This document shows, piece by piece, positions 17,406-26,843 of a DNA stretch of 52,533 nt. Source of the DNA: Kaiparowitsia implicata GSE-PSE-MK54-09C (GTDB lineage Bacteria > Cyanobacteriota > Cyanobacteriia > Elainellales > Elainellaceae); NCBI GenBank assembly GCA_019359435.1, contig JAHHHI010000098.1:1-52533 (forward strand). Reading direction: 5' to 3'. The notes beneath the pieces are model-generated. The model did not search any database. It saw only the letters and a list, made by a program, of their open reading frames with translations, and was not told the origin of the DNA. Both the position numbers and the translations under genes were made by a program. How positions within the stretch are numbered: the stretch's first letter is position 1; every line of letters begins with the position of its first letter.

Positions 17406-19109
17406 ATGATAAACCCAACCATTGCGTTGATTTCGATGGTGACGCAGCAGGCCAAACGCCGCTTCGTCCAAAAGACCCACCACGTGGATCAGTCCCAAAC
17501 CGCATTCTTGCAAACGCTGCTGCACCACCAGCGTTCTACCCAGCTAGCGCAAGCCTTGGGAAGTGACACAATCCGCTCCGTAGATCAGTTCCGCGATTGC
17601 GTTCCTGTGGCGCCCTACGATACGTATCAGCCTTACTTTGAACGGGTTGCTGCGGGTGACCTCGGCGTGGTGACGCCAGACCCAGTGACTTACATCAACA
17701 TGACGAGCGGCTCGACAGGTAAGCAAAAGCTGATTCCTGTGACGAAGCAGTCGCGCCGATTGGTGGCCAAGGCCAACATGGCCGCGATGGGGTTTGGCAT
17801 TGCGGCGGCTCAGCAGCGGGGGCTGCCCTTGGGCAAGTTGCTACCCACTGGCTCGGCACGCACCTTTGGGCATACGGCTGGGGGCATTCCCTTTGGCCCC
17901 GTCAGTGCGGGCGATTTGCGGATGGGCAATCTGCTGTATCGACAGGTGTTTGCCCACCCCTTTGATGTCTTGCAGATTCCCGATAGCGGGGCGCGGCAGT
18001 ATGTGGCGCTGCTCCATGCTTTGCGCGATCCAAACTTGCGGGTGATCGGGGCTAACTTTCCGATTTTTGCGATCAAGTTGGGACAGCAGCTTGAAACCTA
18101 TGCTGAGTCTTTGCTGGATGATCTAGAACGGGGGGCGATCGCCGACTGGCTCCCGCTTGATCCGATGCTGCGGCGCAGACTGGATCGCCAGCTGGTGGCT
18201 GATCCGGTGCGGGCCCGCGAGTTGCGCTTGCGGCTTGCGTCTGCGGGGCGGCTCACGCCTAAACTGGCTTGGCCAGCGTTGTCCTTCATCATCACGGCAC
18301 GGGGAGGCACGTCTAGCTTTTACTTTGAGCAGTTTCCTGACTATTTTGGAGATGTTTCCGTGTTCGGCGGGGTCTATGCCTCTGCCGAGGCCACCTTTGG
18401 GGTTTACCATACCCTCGATCAGGATGGTGCAGTGCTGGCGCTCGACAGCGGTTTTTTTGAGTTTGTGCCACAGGCAGCAGGGTCGGCAGCTCAGACCCAA
18501 ACCTTGCTGCCTACTGAAGTAACTGTGGGCGATCGCTACCGCATTTTAGTTACTAACTATAACGGCCTTTACCGCTATGACAATGGGGATGTGGTGGAAG
18601 TGCTGGGCTTCTATAATCAAGCCCCGATTATCACCTTTTGCCATCGCCGGGGCGGGCTGCTGTCTTCTACGACAGAAAAAACAACAGAGTACCATACCAC
18701 TCAGGTGATGCAGCAGCTTCAGCGCGAGTTTGACCTGCACTTGGTGAATTACTGCATCACCCTGGCTGAGCGAGAGGTGCCGCCGCCCTACGTGTTAAAT
18801 ATTGAACTGTTGGGCGATCGCACACTCCAAAATCCTCAGCGCTTCTTGGCACGGTTTGACGCGATTCTCTCAGACGTGAATGCGTCTTACCATTACAAAC
18901 GGCAGGATGCGGTGCCGCCGCCTCGCCTGCGGATCTTGGCCTCGGGCAGCTTTGCCGCACTGCAGCAGCGTCTCGTCAATCAGGGAATGACCGAGGTGCA
19001 GTTGAAGCAGCCGCATATCAGCGAAGATCGCCAGTTTCTTGCTGGGCTAGAGGTGCTACAAGAGGTGCAGCTAGAGCCGTGCGTGCCACCTACCCTAGCC
19101 TGTCCATAA
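17406..19109 (+). CDS. GH3 family acyl-adenylating enzyme
   Basis: A 567-residue protein of the GH3 auxin-responsive family, part of the adenylate-forming superfamily. Plant GH3 enzymes conjugate acyl acids such as jasmonate or auxin to amino acids through acyl-AMP. The ATP-binding P-loop-like motif is INMTSGSTGKQKLIPVT (about residues 97-113). Later conserved stretches are VFGGVYASAEATFGV and YNGLYRYDNGDVVEV, which carries the Tyr and Asp contacting AMP. A C-terminal cap follows. The substrate cannot be read from the sequence, and no amino acid-handling gene is adjacent. ATG 17406 gives a full-length N-terminus. Confidence 0.92.
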   Translation: MINPTIALISMVTQQAKRRFVQKTHHVDQSQTAFLQTLLHHQRSTQLAQALGSDTIRSVDQFRDCVPVAPYDTYQPYFERVAAGDLGVVTPDPVTYINMTSGSTGKQKLIPVTKQSRRLVAKANMAAMGFGIAAAQQRGLPLGKLLPTGSARTFGHTAGGIPFGPVSAGDLRMGNLLYRQVFAHPFDVLQIPDSGARQYVALLHALRDPNLRVIGANFPIFAIKLGQQLETYAESLLDDLERGAIADWLPLDPMLRRRLDRQLVADPVRARELRLRLASAGRLTPKLAWPALSFIITARGGTSSFYFEQFPDYFGDVSVFGGVYASAEATFGVYHTLDQDGAVLALDSGFFEFVPQAAGSAAQTQTLLPTEVTVGDRYRILVTNYNGLYRYDNGDVVEVLGFYNQAPIITFCHRRGGLLSSTTEKTTEYHTTQVMQQLQREFDLHLVNYCITLAEREVPPPYVLNIELLGDRTLQNPQRFLARFDAILSDVNASYHYKRQDAVPPPRLRILASGSFAALQQRLVNQGMTEVQLKQPHISEDRQFLAGLEVLQEVQLEPCVPPTLACP

Positions 19110-19120
19110 CCGGCTGAATT

Positions 19121-19242
19121 AATGTGAAATCCATAGCGTTAATCCAGATCTGCACTGTAAGTCTAAAACGAGTCTAAAAAGCCCTAGACCGTGCTGCTTC
19201 CATCGCGGGCAGCACGGTCTAGGGCTTTGCTGAACTGACATT
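19121..19242. mobile_element. MITE family A, diverged 122-bp copy with terminator-like hairpin
   Basis: The left end AATGTGAAATCC and right end GAACTGACATT are diverged forms of the family ends. The 122-bp length matches the full copies (124 bp). Inside lies a perfect 20-bp hairpin, 19178-19197 with 19209-19228, which may serve as the GH3 terminator. No target duplication is visible. The assignment is weaker than for the other copies. Confidence 0.5.
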
Positions 19243-19251
19243 ATACAGATA

Positions 19252-19288
19252 GGGATAGGGCATCGCACCACGTGCGATGCCCTATCCC
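19252..19288. terminator. Perfect 17-bp hairpin between convergent genes
   Basis: GGGATAGGGCATCGCAC (19252-19268) pairs with GTGCGATGCCCTATCCC (19272-19288) around a 3-base loop, between the GH3 gene and the convergent MFS gene. No T-run follows, so bidirectional termination is possible but not shown. Confidence 0.5.
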
Positions 19289-19402
19289 GGAGGGTTCACT
19301 GTTGGATTGACCGTGCACAACAGCATTGTTGATGATGGGTCTGCGCTGAGCCCAATCCGTATGACTTACGCTTGCACGGATACGCCGAAGCTGCACCGAT
19401 GG

Positions 19403-20695
19403 CTACCGTTTGCTCGTGCGAAACTGGGTCAAGCTGATGGCCATGGCCGCTAGGGCGATCGCCGTTGCCGCCCCAAACACGACCGTGAGTCCCGCATATT
19501 TCCACAGCGGGCCTAACAGCAACGGACTGGCAAACTGCCCCAGGGAATTGAACCCCGTGCCCAACCCCAGCACGGACGCGCGCAGATGGCTGGGCGACAC
19601 TTCCGCAAGCTGACTGTAGATGTTGGGGGTAATGATGCCAAACCCAATGCCAAATACCACAGCAGCAGGGACAATCCAAACCAGCTGCGTTAAAAACGGG
19701 ATGCTAAACACGGTGGCCGCCATCAGCGCAAACCCTAGGGCGATCGCTCGCTTTACCCCTAAGTGTTTAGCTAGCCAACTAGCCGCCAGCGCTGAGGTAA
19801 TGGCAGCACCCACAGCCCGAATCGCTAGCACCATACCATTTAGCTCTGGGTCTGCACCCAGCACTTCCTTTAAATAGAGCGGTGTGTAAATCACAATGGC
19901 ATACACGACGGTGGCTGCCGCCGCGATTAAGACATAGGAACAAATGACATCTCGCTGCCGCAGCACCTGCCCTAGTTCGCCCTTTGCACCTGTTTCAATC
20001 AGCGTTGAAGCCGAGCGCCGCGAGTTTCGAAACGCCACCAGGCAGACCACCGCCACCGGCAATGATGCCGCATACAAGTAATAGGAAAAGCGCCAGTTCT
20101 CGTTTCCCACCCATCCACCCACCAGCGGGAACATAATAGCTGCAGTGGTCATCGCGCTAGTGGCAAATCCCAGAATGCGCGATCGCGCCTCTCCTTCATA
20201 CATACTGCCTAAAAAGCCAATAGTGGCGGCCGCCACGCCCCCACTCACAATCCCCAACAGCCCCCGCGATGCCAGCAGCGCCGGAAAGTCTGTGAAGAGC
20301 GTTGTTGACACGCCAAATACTGCGTAGAGCACTAAGCACGGCAGCAAAACCTTTAGCTTGCCAATGCGATCGGCCAGCAGACCAAATAGCGGCGTCGCCA
20401 CAGCACTCGTTAAGGCATGGGTGCTGAGCAGCATTCCGGCCCAGCGTTCATCAAGCTGCAACTCTTGCACCATTTCTGGAAACACAGGTGCAACGATGCC
20501 GCCAGTCATGGTGGTCAAGCATCCTGCAATTAGCAGCAGCAAAAACTGCAGGCGGCGCTGCTGCAGGTGGTAGGTCTGTCTAGGTTGACTTGGTTTACTA
20601 ATTACACTCACAATCCATCGCCCAGCACGGTCTCGTCCCTTCCACCATAGGAGACATAGCCGTTGGTCTGGCTTAGCGATAGACATGCAGCCCAA
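19403..20695 (-). CDS. Major facilitator superfamily transporter
   Basis: A protein of up to 430 residues with 12 predicted membrane helices. The first is LLLLIAGCLTTMTGGIVAPV, and the loop 2-3 signature is PLFGLLADRIGKLKVL. The charged central loop (about residues 215-245) separates the two halves. The N-terminal extension before the first helix is poorly conserved: the frame opens at 20695, but a GTG at 20611 or the ATG at 20686 may be the real start. The substrate is unknown; the fold and signature suit drug or metabolite export of the Bcr/AraJ kind. No neighbouring enzyme suggests a substrate. Confidence 0.88.
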   Translation of the reverse strand: MGCMSIAKPDQRLCLLWWKGRDRAGRWIVSVISKPSQPRQTYHLQQRRLQFLLLLIAGCLTTMTGGIVAPVFPEMVQELQLDERWAGMLLSTHALTSAVATPLFGLLADRIGKLKVLLPCLVLYAVFGVSTTLFTDFPALLASRGLLGIVSGGVAAATIGFLGSMYEGEARSRILGFATSAMTTAAIMFPLVGGWVGNENWRFSYYLYAASLPVAVVCLVAFRNSRRSASTLIETGAKGELGQVLRQRDVICSYVLIAAAATVVYAIVIYTPLYLKEVLGADPELNGMVLAIRAVGAAITSALAASWLAKHLGVKRAIALGFALMAATVFSIPFLTQLVWIVPAAVVFGIGFGIITPNIYSQLAEVSPSHLRASVLGLGTGFNSLGQFASPLLLGPLWKYAGLTVVFGAATAIALAAMAISLTQFRTSKR

Positions 20696-20917
20696 CTGTC
20701 CTACGCTAATTCAACTGTCTCACGCCAGTTCTTGAGCTAATACCAGATGGCGCAAGTTCAGCGGCCTAGCAATAGGGACTCAAGACGGGTTCTATCCAAG
20801 AGGCTTATTTTCCTCTAACGTTTTGTAACCTCGTTAACTCAGCTACAATCGGGAACTTTAAACTCCCAAACAATGAGAGTGTAAACAGATGTAAACGCCG
20901 CAACACGGGTGAGACTC

Positions 20918-22657
20918 ATGGCTAAAAAGCCCCGAATTATTGTCTGTGGGTTAGGGCGTGCAGGGCATAAGGTGTTTTGCCTGCTGAAGCAGCAGGGGGC
21001 GGTGGTCGTAGGCATTAACGATCGCCCCTTGCCTCAGCTAGAAGAGGACGTGATCATTGGGGATTTGCGCCAGGCCTCAACCTTGATCAAAGCGGGGATC
21101 AGAGAGGCTGATACTCTGGTGCTTGCGAGCAGCGATGATGCGCTGAATTTGGCGGTGCTGACCCAGGCGCGGGTGCTCAACCCCGATGTGCGGATTATTA
21201 ATCGACTGTTTAATACCAGCTTGGGCGATCGCCTCGACAATACACTGCCCAACCATGTCAGCTTTAGCGTGGCTGAACTAGCAGCCTCGGTGTTTGCGTT
21301 CACCGCATTGGGCAATCGGGCCATTGGGCAGCTCAAGCTCTTTGACCAAACCTGGCCGATTCGCGAAGAAGTGATCGATGCTGACCATCCTTGGCTGGGC
21401 CGCCCGCTCAATAGCCTTTGGGAAGATCGCAACCGCATGTTAATCTACTACCTGCCAGCCGATAGCAGCACTGATCTGATCTCTGCGGTTCTGCATCAGC
21501 AGGTATTGCAGCAGGGCGATCGCCTCATTCTGGCTACGATTCCTCTGGTAAGGAGCGATCGCCGGTCGTCGCGAGAGCGATTGTCGCGGGTTTCAATTTG
21601 GCTGAAACAAATATGGCAGTCTATTGGCTCAACGTTCAGCGTCTTAATATTGCTGATGGTGCTGATCGGGGGGACTACATTTATCTATACCAGCGTTGAT
21701 TTTCGCCATACCTTTGTGGATGCGCTGTACTTTGCAGTGGGCATGATCACCGGGGCTGGCGGCAATGAACAAGTGGTTGAAGATTCGCCCGACTCAATTA
21801 AGGTGTTTACGGTGGTCATGATGCTGTTGGGCACCGGCATCATTGGCATTTGCTATGCATTATTGAATGATCTGGTGCTGGGTACGCGGCTGAAGCAGTT
21901 GTGGCAGGTGGTGCCGCCGCCCCGCCGCAATCATTACATTGTCTGTGGGTTGGGTGGGGTGGGTATTCAAACGGTGCGGCAGTTGCACCACAGCGGCTGC
22001 GATGTGGTGGTGATTGAGCAAGATCCCAACAACCGCTTTTTGAATGCGCTGCGATCGCTCAAAGTGTCCATCATCCATGGCGATGCCAGCCTGCCATCGA
22101 CGCTGCAAGAGGCGCACATCCGAGAGGCCAAGGGGTTGCTTGCCATCACCAGCAACGATGTGATTAATCTAGAAATTGCGCTCACTGCAAAAGGCCTCGT
22201 GCCCAAGCTGCCCGTCGTTGTCCGCAATCAAGATCCTCAGTTTGCGCCCTTGGCGCAGCGAGTCTTTGATTTTGAGGCGGTGCTCAGCCCCGCAGAGTTG
22301 GCCGCGCCATCCTTTGCCGCTGCTGCGTTGGGCGGACGCATTTTGGGCAACGGCATGGCGGGAACCAGCTTGTGGGTGGCGATCGCCACCTTGATCACCT
22401 CCGGGCATCCCTTCTTTGGCAAAACGGTTAAAGATGCGGCGATGGATACTGACTTTGCGCCGCTGTATCTCGAAACAAAATACCGTGCCGTCCACGGTTG
22501 GGAACTGCTAGACAAAGAACTGGTAGCTGGCGATGTGCTCTACCTCACCATGCCCGCCTCTCGGCTCGAACTCCTCTGGCGCGAAGACTTAGCCAAGGCC
22601 GCTGCCCAGCAAGACAGCAGCCTGCTCGACTTCCGCCTGTGGACGATGGATGGATAG
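20918..22657 (+). CDS. Two-RCK ion channel with non-canonical pore filter
   Basis: A 579-residue membrane protein (numbered from ATG 20918; GTG 20909 is possible). Order: an N-terminal NAD-binding RCK/TrkA-N domain (GLGRAGH, about 11-17), helix 1 (about 241-258), a pore loop about 267-285, helix 2 (about 295-322), then a second RCK domain (GLGGVG, about 344-349) with a C-terminal regulatory part. The pore helix FVDALYFAVG is followed by MITGAGGNE in place of the potassium signature TVGYGD. The overall layout is that of potassium channel or TrkA-type proteins. Selectivity is therefore uncertain. GGTGAG precedes the ATG. It stands alone between divergent MFS and the phytase-like gene. Confidence 0.85.
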   Translation: MAKKPRIIVCGLGRAGHKVFCLLKQQGAVVVGINDRPLPQLEEDVIIGDLRQASTLIKAGIREADTLVLASSDDALNLAVLTQARVLNPDVRIINRLFNTSLGDRLDNTLPNHVSFSVAELAASVFAFTALGNRAIGQLKLFDQTWPIREEVIDADHPWLGRPLNSLWEDRNRMLIYYLPADSSTDLISAVLHQQVLQQGDRLILATIPLVRSDRRSSRERLSRVSIWLKQIWQSIGSTFSVLILLMVLIGGTTFIYTSVDFRHTFVDALYFAVGMITGAGGNEQVVEDSPDSIKVFTVVMMLLGTGIIGICYALLNDLVLGTRLKQLWQVVPPPRRNHYIVCGLGGVGIQTVRQLHHSGCDVVVIEQDPNNRFLNALRSLKVSIIHGDASLPSTLQEAHIREAKGLLAITSNDVINLEIALTAKGLVPKLPVVVRNQDPQFAPLAQRVFDFEAVLSPAELAAPSFAAAALGGRILGNGMAGTSLWVAIATLITSGHPFFGKTVKDAAMDTDFAPLYLETKYRAVHGWELLDKELVAGDVLYLTMPASRLELLWREDLAKAAAQQDSSLLDFRLWTMDG

Positions 22658-22850
22658 AGGCGCAGGATCAAGGCAAGCAGTTGGCTTTTGATTGGATTTT
22701 AATTTCGATTGAACTTTAAATAGGGCGCTGACTGAACCCTCACGGATGAACCCTTACGGATGCTGCGTTGCTGCTGTCACGAACTCCCCTTTGCAAACGG
22801 CTCCTTCACCCACCCTTTACTATTAAAGAGTCCTCTGCTTGGCTCTGCTG

Positions 22851-24023
22851 ATGCTTCGTCCTGTGTTGTGGGTGGCGATCGCCCTGATTAGCTTGCTCTC
22901 CCTATCTAGCTGCACACCCGTAAGTGCCGAAGATCGGCTATTTGCGCCGATGAGCCTAGAGTTTTTGGGCGAGTATACGCTGCCGCCCCAGACGGTAGAC
23001 GGTATCCCTGTGGGAGGCTTATCGGCGATCGCCTATGACCGGGCGCGCGATCGCTACTACGCCCTGTCAGACGACAGTTCCCGCGCAGCAGCTCGCTTCT
23101 ATACGCTAAGAATTGACCTCGCATCTGAAGACACCACTCCCAGCATTGCCAACGTGGTCATCGAGAGTGTGACGCGCCTCACCAGTGAGGCCATTCAGGA
23201 ATACACCACCGACAGCCTTGATCCCGAAGGCATTGCGATCACACCGCGCCAAACACTCTACATTGCGACCGAAGGCAGCGCCAGCCAGTCTATTCCGCCT
23301 GCAATTGATGAATTTGATCGGGCGACAGGGCAGCACCAGCGCCGATTGCCCATTCCCCAGCGCTTGGTGCCCCAGACCATTGATGAGCGGTCTTCTGGCG
23401 TAGGAGACAACCTCGGGTTTGAGTCTCTAACGTTGCTTTCGAGCGGCTCAACTGTGGGCAATGGTTCAGGAGATGGCTATGTAGAACCGTTTCGAGTGTT
23501 TGCAGCGATAGAAGCCCCGCTCCAGCAAGATTTACCAGCCGCAAATGCAGACGGCGAGGTGCCGGTGCCCCTGCGGCTGCTGCATTACCTCGTGGCAGAC
23601 GATCGCTCGACCCTGTTGGCTGAGCATCGCTATGATCTCGACCCTGCACCCGATCTCGCCATCGGCAATGGCTTAACGGAGATTTTGGTCTTGGATCAGG
23701 CGGGGCATTTTCTTAGTCTGGAGCGTGCCTATGGGCTATTTGGCTTTAGTGCCACGCTTTTTCAGTTTGTGATTGCCGACGCGACTGATATTTCTGGCAT
23801 TCCCCGGCTGATTGGCGATATCAGCACGATTCAGCCTGTGCGTAAGCAGTTGGCGTTTGCGCTGTCTGACTTGGTGGATCAGGGCATTCGTCTCGACAAT
23901 CTGGAAGGCATGACCCTGGGTGCCCGTTTGCCAGATGGAAGTCAAAGCCTGTTGCTGGTGAGCGACGACAACTTTCGGCCCGAGCAGAGTACGCAGTTTT
24001 TGCTATTTCGCCTACGGATGTAG
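22851..24023 (+). CDS. Esterase-like/phytase-like lipoprotein
   Basis: A 390-residue protein with the esterase-like activity of phytase domain (PF13449 family, a beta-propeller). A lipoprotein signal precedes it, with hydrophobic LISLLSLSSC and the lipobox Cys at about residue 22. Conserved stretches include VGGLSAIAYDRARDRYYALSDD, the LDPEGIAITP segment and, late, LVSDDNFRPEQSTQFL. The family is found widely in bacterial secreted proteins; a phytase reaction is not established. ATG 22851 was chosen over TTG 22839. It follows the channel gene on the same strand at 193 bp. Confidence 0.85.
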   Translation: MLRPVLWVAIALISLLSLSSCTPVSAEDRLFAPMSLEFLGEYTLPPQTVDGIPVGGLSAIAYDRARDRYYALSDDSSRAAARFYTLRIDLASEDTTPSIANVVIESVTRLTSEAIQEYTTDSLDPEGIAITPRQTLYIATEGSASQSIPPAIDEFDRATGQHQRRLPIPQRLVPQTIDERSSGVGDNLGFESLTLLSSGSTVGNGSGDGYVEPFRVFAAIEAPLQQDLPAANADGEVPVPLRLLHYLVADDRSTLLAEHRYDLDPAPDLAIGNGLTEILVLDQAGHFLSLERAYGLFGFSATLFQFVIADATDISGIPRLIGDISTIQPVRKQLAFALSDLVDQGIRLDNLEGMTLGARLPDGSQSLLLVSDDNFRPEQSTQFLLFRLRM

Positions 24024-24115
24024 GGCGATCGAAAAACTCGACAATCTCTCGACATTCTCAGGGCACTGGCGAGTTGAGAGGTCTTGCACCAGTGGGGGCA
24101 ATTAGGATTTAGAAT

Positions 24116-24239
24116 AACCTGAGTCCGGGATAAGCTCAAACCCTTAATGTGCTGTGCGCGACGCGCACAGCACATTAAGGGTTTTGGGGCATCGCGCGTC
24201 GCGCGATGCCCCAAAACCCTCTTAACCCGAACTGACGTT
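24116..24239 (-). mobile_element. MITE family A, full 124-bp copy with 5-bp target duplication
   Basis: Flanked by AGAAT on both sides (24111-24115, 24240-24244). Reversed, it matches the 52395-52518 copy at all but four positions: one GGAC/GAAC change near an end, one C/T change, and two that are paired in a hairpin stem (GTGCTGTG/CACAGCAC here, GTGCCGTG/CACGGCAC there). Two long palindromic hairpins fill the inside. Confidence 0.9.
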
Positions 24240-24370
24240 AGAATAGCTGCTTCGTCAAACCCCTGCCGTGCAGGAGTTTGACAAAAAGGAAGTTCAAGCC
24301 AGCGCTTCACGCACTGGATTTGATGAGGGGCGATCGCCCGTTTACACTGCGCCTCTCAACAGCCGCAATT

Positions 24371-24438
24371 CATCCACCCATCCACCCATCCACTCATCCA
24401 CTCATCCACTCATCCACTCATCCACTCATCCACCCATC
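24371..24438 (+). repeat. 8-bp tandem repeat CATCCACY, eight and a half units
   Basis: Units CATCCACC and CATCCACT alternate in blocks (two C, five T, one C form, then CATC) between the MITE and the 3' end of rlmD. The repeat is outside every supported gene. The number of units would be expected to vary by slippage. Confidence 0.85.
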
Positions 24439-24492
24439 TTGGTCGCACTATCGCGCAAAATGATGACTGAACCCTTTCTTGCCTCTTGCCGC

Positions 24493-25908
24493 CTATGCGC
24501 CGTCTTGCTCACCCTCTACCCGGCTGAGCAAGGCCACGCTTTCTACATGAGTCGTTTGAGGAAAGAAATCCGCTGGCTGCACTCGCACGAGCCGATAGGT
24601 GCCTGCCGCGCACAGCAGCTTTAGATCCCGCGCTAGGGTAGAAGAATTGCAGCTCATATAGGCAATGCGGGCGGGGTTGAGCTGCAGCAGCGCTTCGAGC
24701 ACAGCGGGATCGCAGCCTTTGCGGGGGGGGTCAAGCAGCACGACATCCGGCGGTTCAAAGTCAGATTGCTGGGCGAGGGCGGGCAGCAATGTTTCGACTG
24801 CACCCGTGTGGAAGTCCACATTGTGAATGCCGTTGATCTCCGCGTTGATCTGCGCTTGGGCCGTTGCCTGGGGCTGCACTTCGAGGGCGATCGCCCGCTT
24901 CACTTGGCGGGCCAAGGGCAACGTGAGCGTGCCGATGCCGCTATAGGCATCCAGCAAGATTTGGTCTGGGGTGAGCCGCAGCGCCTCTTGCATCACTCCG
25001 AGTAGGGCTTCGGCCTGTTCAGTATTGACTTGGAAAAAGGTGGTGGAATGGATGCGGAAGGTGAGTCCGGCGAAGAGCTCTTCTAAGTAATCGCGTCCGG
25101 CGATCGCCCGCGATTCATCGCCAAAAATCGCGTTTGTGCGCGCCGGATTGAGATTGAGCACCACGCCTACCAGGTTGGGGTAGCGACTCATCCATTCCGC
25201 CACTTGGTCTTCTAGTTCTGGTAGCCCCTCACTGGTAGAAACCAGCGTAATCAGCAGTTCCCCCGTGCGCCGCCCAATGCGCAGGCCCAGATGCCGCAGC
25301 TTGCCCCGATGCCGCTGCTCGTTATAAATGCTCCAGCCCCGCTGCTGAATGTCTTGCTTGATGTCGGCCAGTAGAGGATTCAGCCGCTCGTCTTGAATGG
25401 GGCACTGATTCAGGTTGATGAGATGGTGGCTGCCCTGCTGAAAATAGCCTGCCTGCACTTGTCCCTGGGGCGATCGCCCTAGGGGGTAGGTGGCTTTGTT
25501 TCGATAGCCTAGGGGATTGACGGCTCCCAGCATGGGATCAACCGGCGGCACGTTCCAGCCGCCAATCCGCACCAAATCCTGTTGAAGTTGCTCATTCTTT
25601 GCATTGAGCTGAGTTTGGTAGCTCACCTGCTGCCACTGACAGCCCCCACATTTGTCCGCCACAATGCAGCGTGGGCGAATTCGATGAGGCGATGGCTGCA
25701 CAATGTCTAACAGGCGGGCGTGGGCATAGCTAGGCTTGACCCGCATCAATCGCACGCGCAGGCGATCGCCCACCACCGCACCGGGCACAAACACGACTCG
25801 GTCTTGCCAGCGCCCCACCCCATCGCCATTGTGGTTAAAACTGGCGATCGCCAGCTCCATCACCGCGCCTTGCTGCCACTGGGCAGGTTGTTCATCCCCT
25901 TTTGCCAT
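24493..25908 (-). CDS. rlmD: 23S rRNA (uracil-C5)-methyltransferase RlmD
   Basis: A 471-residue SAM-dependent methyltransferase. The N-terminal TRAM domain (about 12-75) is followed by an iron-sulfur cysteine set, including CIVADKCGGC. The Rossmann part has the SAM motif DAYSGIGTLTLPLA, the DPPRKGCD segment and the catalytic Cys in AYMSCNSSTLARDLKLL. The family methylates U1939 of 23S rRNA in E. coli; paralogues act on U747 or tRNA, so the exact target is inferred. It is followed downstream by the 8-bp repeat. Confidence 0.92.
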   Translation of the reverse strand: MAKGDEQPAQWQQGAVMELAIASFNHNGDGVGRWQDRVVFVPGAVVGDRLRVRLMRVKPSYAHARLLDIVQPSPHRIRPRCIVADKCGGCQWQQVSYQTQLNAKNEQLQQDLVRIGGWNVPPVDPMLGAVNPLGYRNKATYPLGRSPQGQVQAGYFQQGSHHLINLNQCPIQDERLNPLLADIKQDIQQRGWSIYNEQRHRGKLRHLGLRIGRRTGELLITLVSTSEGLPELEDQVAEWMSRYPNLVGVVLNLNPARTNAIFGDESRAIAGRDYLEELFAGLTFRIHSTTFFQVNTEQAEALLGVMQEALRLTPDQILLDAYSGIGTLTLPLARQVKRAIALEVQPQATAQAQINAEINGIHNVDFHTGAVETLLPALAQQSDFEPPDVVLLDPPRKGCDPAVLEALLQLNPARIAYMSCNSSTLARDLKLLCAAGTYRLVRVQPADFFPQTTHVESVALLSRVEGEQDGA

Positions 25909-26338
25909 GCTGTTCCCACTTCGTTAGAAGTGACCTGTAAACTGCCATCATATCGAACCGTAGAGGGCTCCAACCCAAAAGGGAGTAAGCATCGTGCTGA
26001 CGAATCAATGACCCTAGAGTCGCAGCGAAGCCGATTCCGGCGCTTAAAGCGCTGATTGATGGCGATCGCCTGGGTTTGATCCTTATTGTGACCCTGAGGC
26101 TGCGAAACGATTGCGATGAGAGAGCTTCACGATACTTTTTGGTTGAATGCCCTCGACAGGTGCGATCAAGGCTGTAACGTATTAACGACCGCTCTCGCCG
26201 GGTGCGCCCGCCTGAATCACACGACCGTGTCAGAGTTGAGACAGCACAATTCACTGATTAAATTCACTGGTTAAATTCACGGTATAACAGAGTAGCACGC
26301 TTGCTCCCTCCGCTAGAGCATGACGAACAATCGGATAA
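25909..26338. other. Intergenic region, no feature recognised
   Basis: This stretch between the divergent rlmD and DUF1823 genes has no supported open frame, tRNA or dispersed repeat copy. It must hold both promoters. A short direct repeat TTAAATTCACTG/TTAAATTCACGG occurs near 26260. Confidence 0.45.
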
Positions 26339-26743
26339 ATGACGGCTATGGCTGAGCTCCCCCCGCTGAACCACGACACCATTTGGGCCATTCTTAGGGA
26401 TGAAGTGACGGACGATATCGTTAACCATTTGGTATGGCAGAGTCTTGGCTATCGTTACGACCCCCAAACAGAGCAGTGGGATGCAGCTGCCGTACCGGCA
26501 GACTGGCGTGACACCTATCCTGAACCGCCTAACTTTATCGAGAGCCGCCCCGCTACAGTCAAGCTCACGCGCGCTATCCCCTCGGAACACAAGCAGCTTT
26601 TGAAACAATCCTTGGGGTTTGCAGGCTATAAAGTAGGGGAACTGGTGCCCCGGCTAACGCGCCGTGCCACCATGGCGAACTGGCTGTTAAGCAAGATGGC
26701 AGGCTCGTCGGTGGCGACCTCAGAAAATGAGCCCTCACGCTAA
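26339..26743 (+). CDS. DUF1823 family protein
   Basis: A 134-residue soluble protein of cyanobacterial family DUF1823 (PF08853); no function is known. Typical stretches are AILRDEVTDDIVNHLVWQSL, LGYRYDPQTEQWD, WRDTYPEPPNFIESRPATV and the Lys-rich KQLLKQSLGF with RRATMANWLLS. The family is short and well conserved, so the call is firm although uninformative. ATG 26339 was chosen; an ATG nine bases on would also fit. It precedes the ABC permease gene by 100 bp. Confidence 0.9.
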   Translation: MTAMAELPPLNHDTIWAILRDEVTDDIVNHLVWQSLGYRYDPQTEQWDAAAVPADWRDTYPEPPNFIESRPATVKLTRAIPSEHKQLLKQSLGFAGYKVGELVPRLTRRATMANWLLSKMAGSSVATSENEPSR

Positions 26744-26843
26744 TCCTGCTCTGGGTAATGCTCCTGAGTATGGGCCTGACGGACAATACCCTTCAATACG
26801 CGTTCACGTTAACGCACCATTTTTTAACAGAGGCAGGTAAGCA

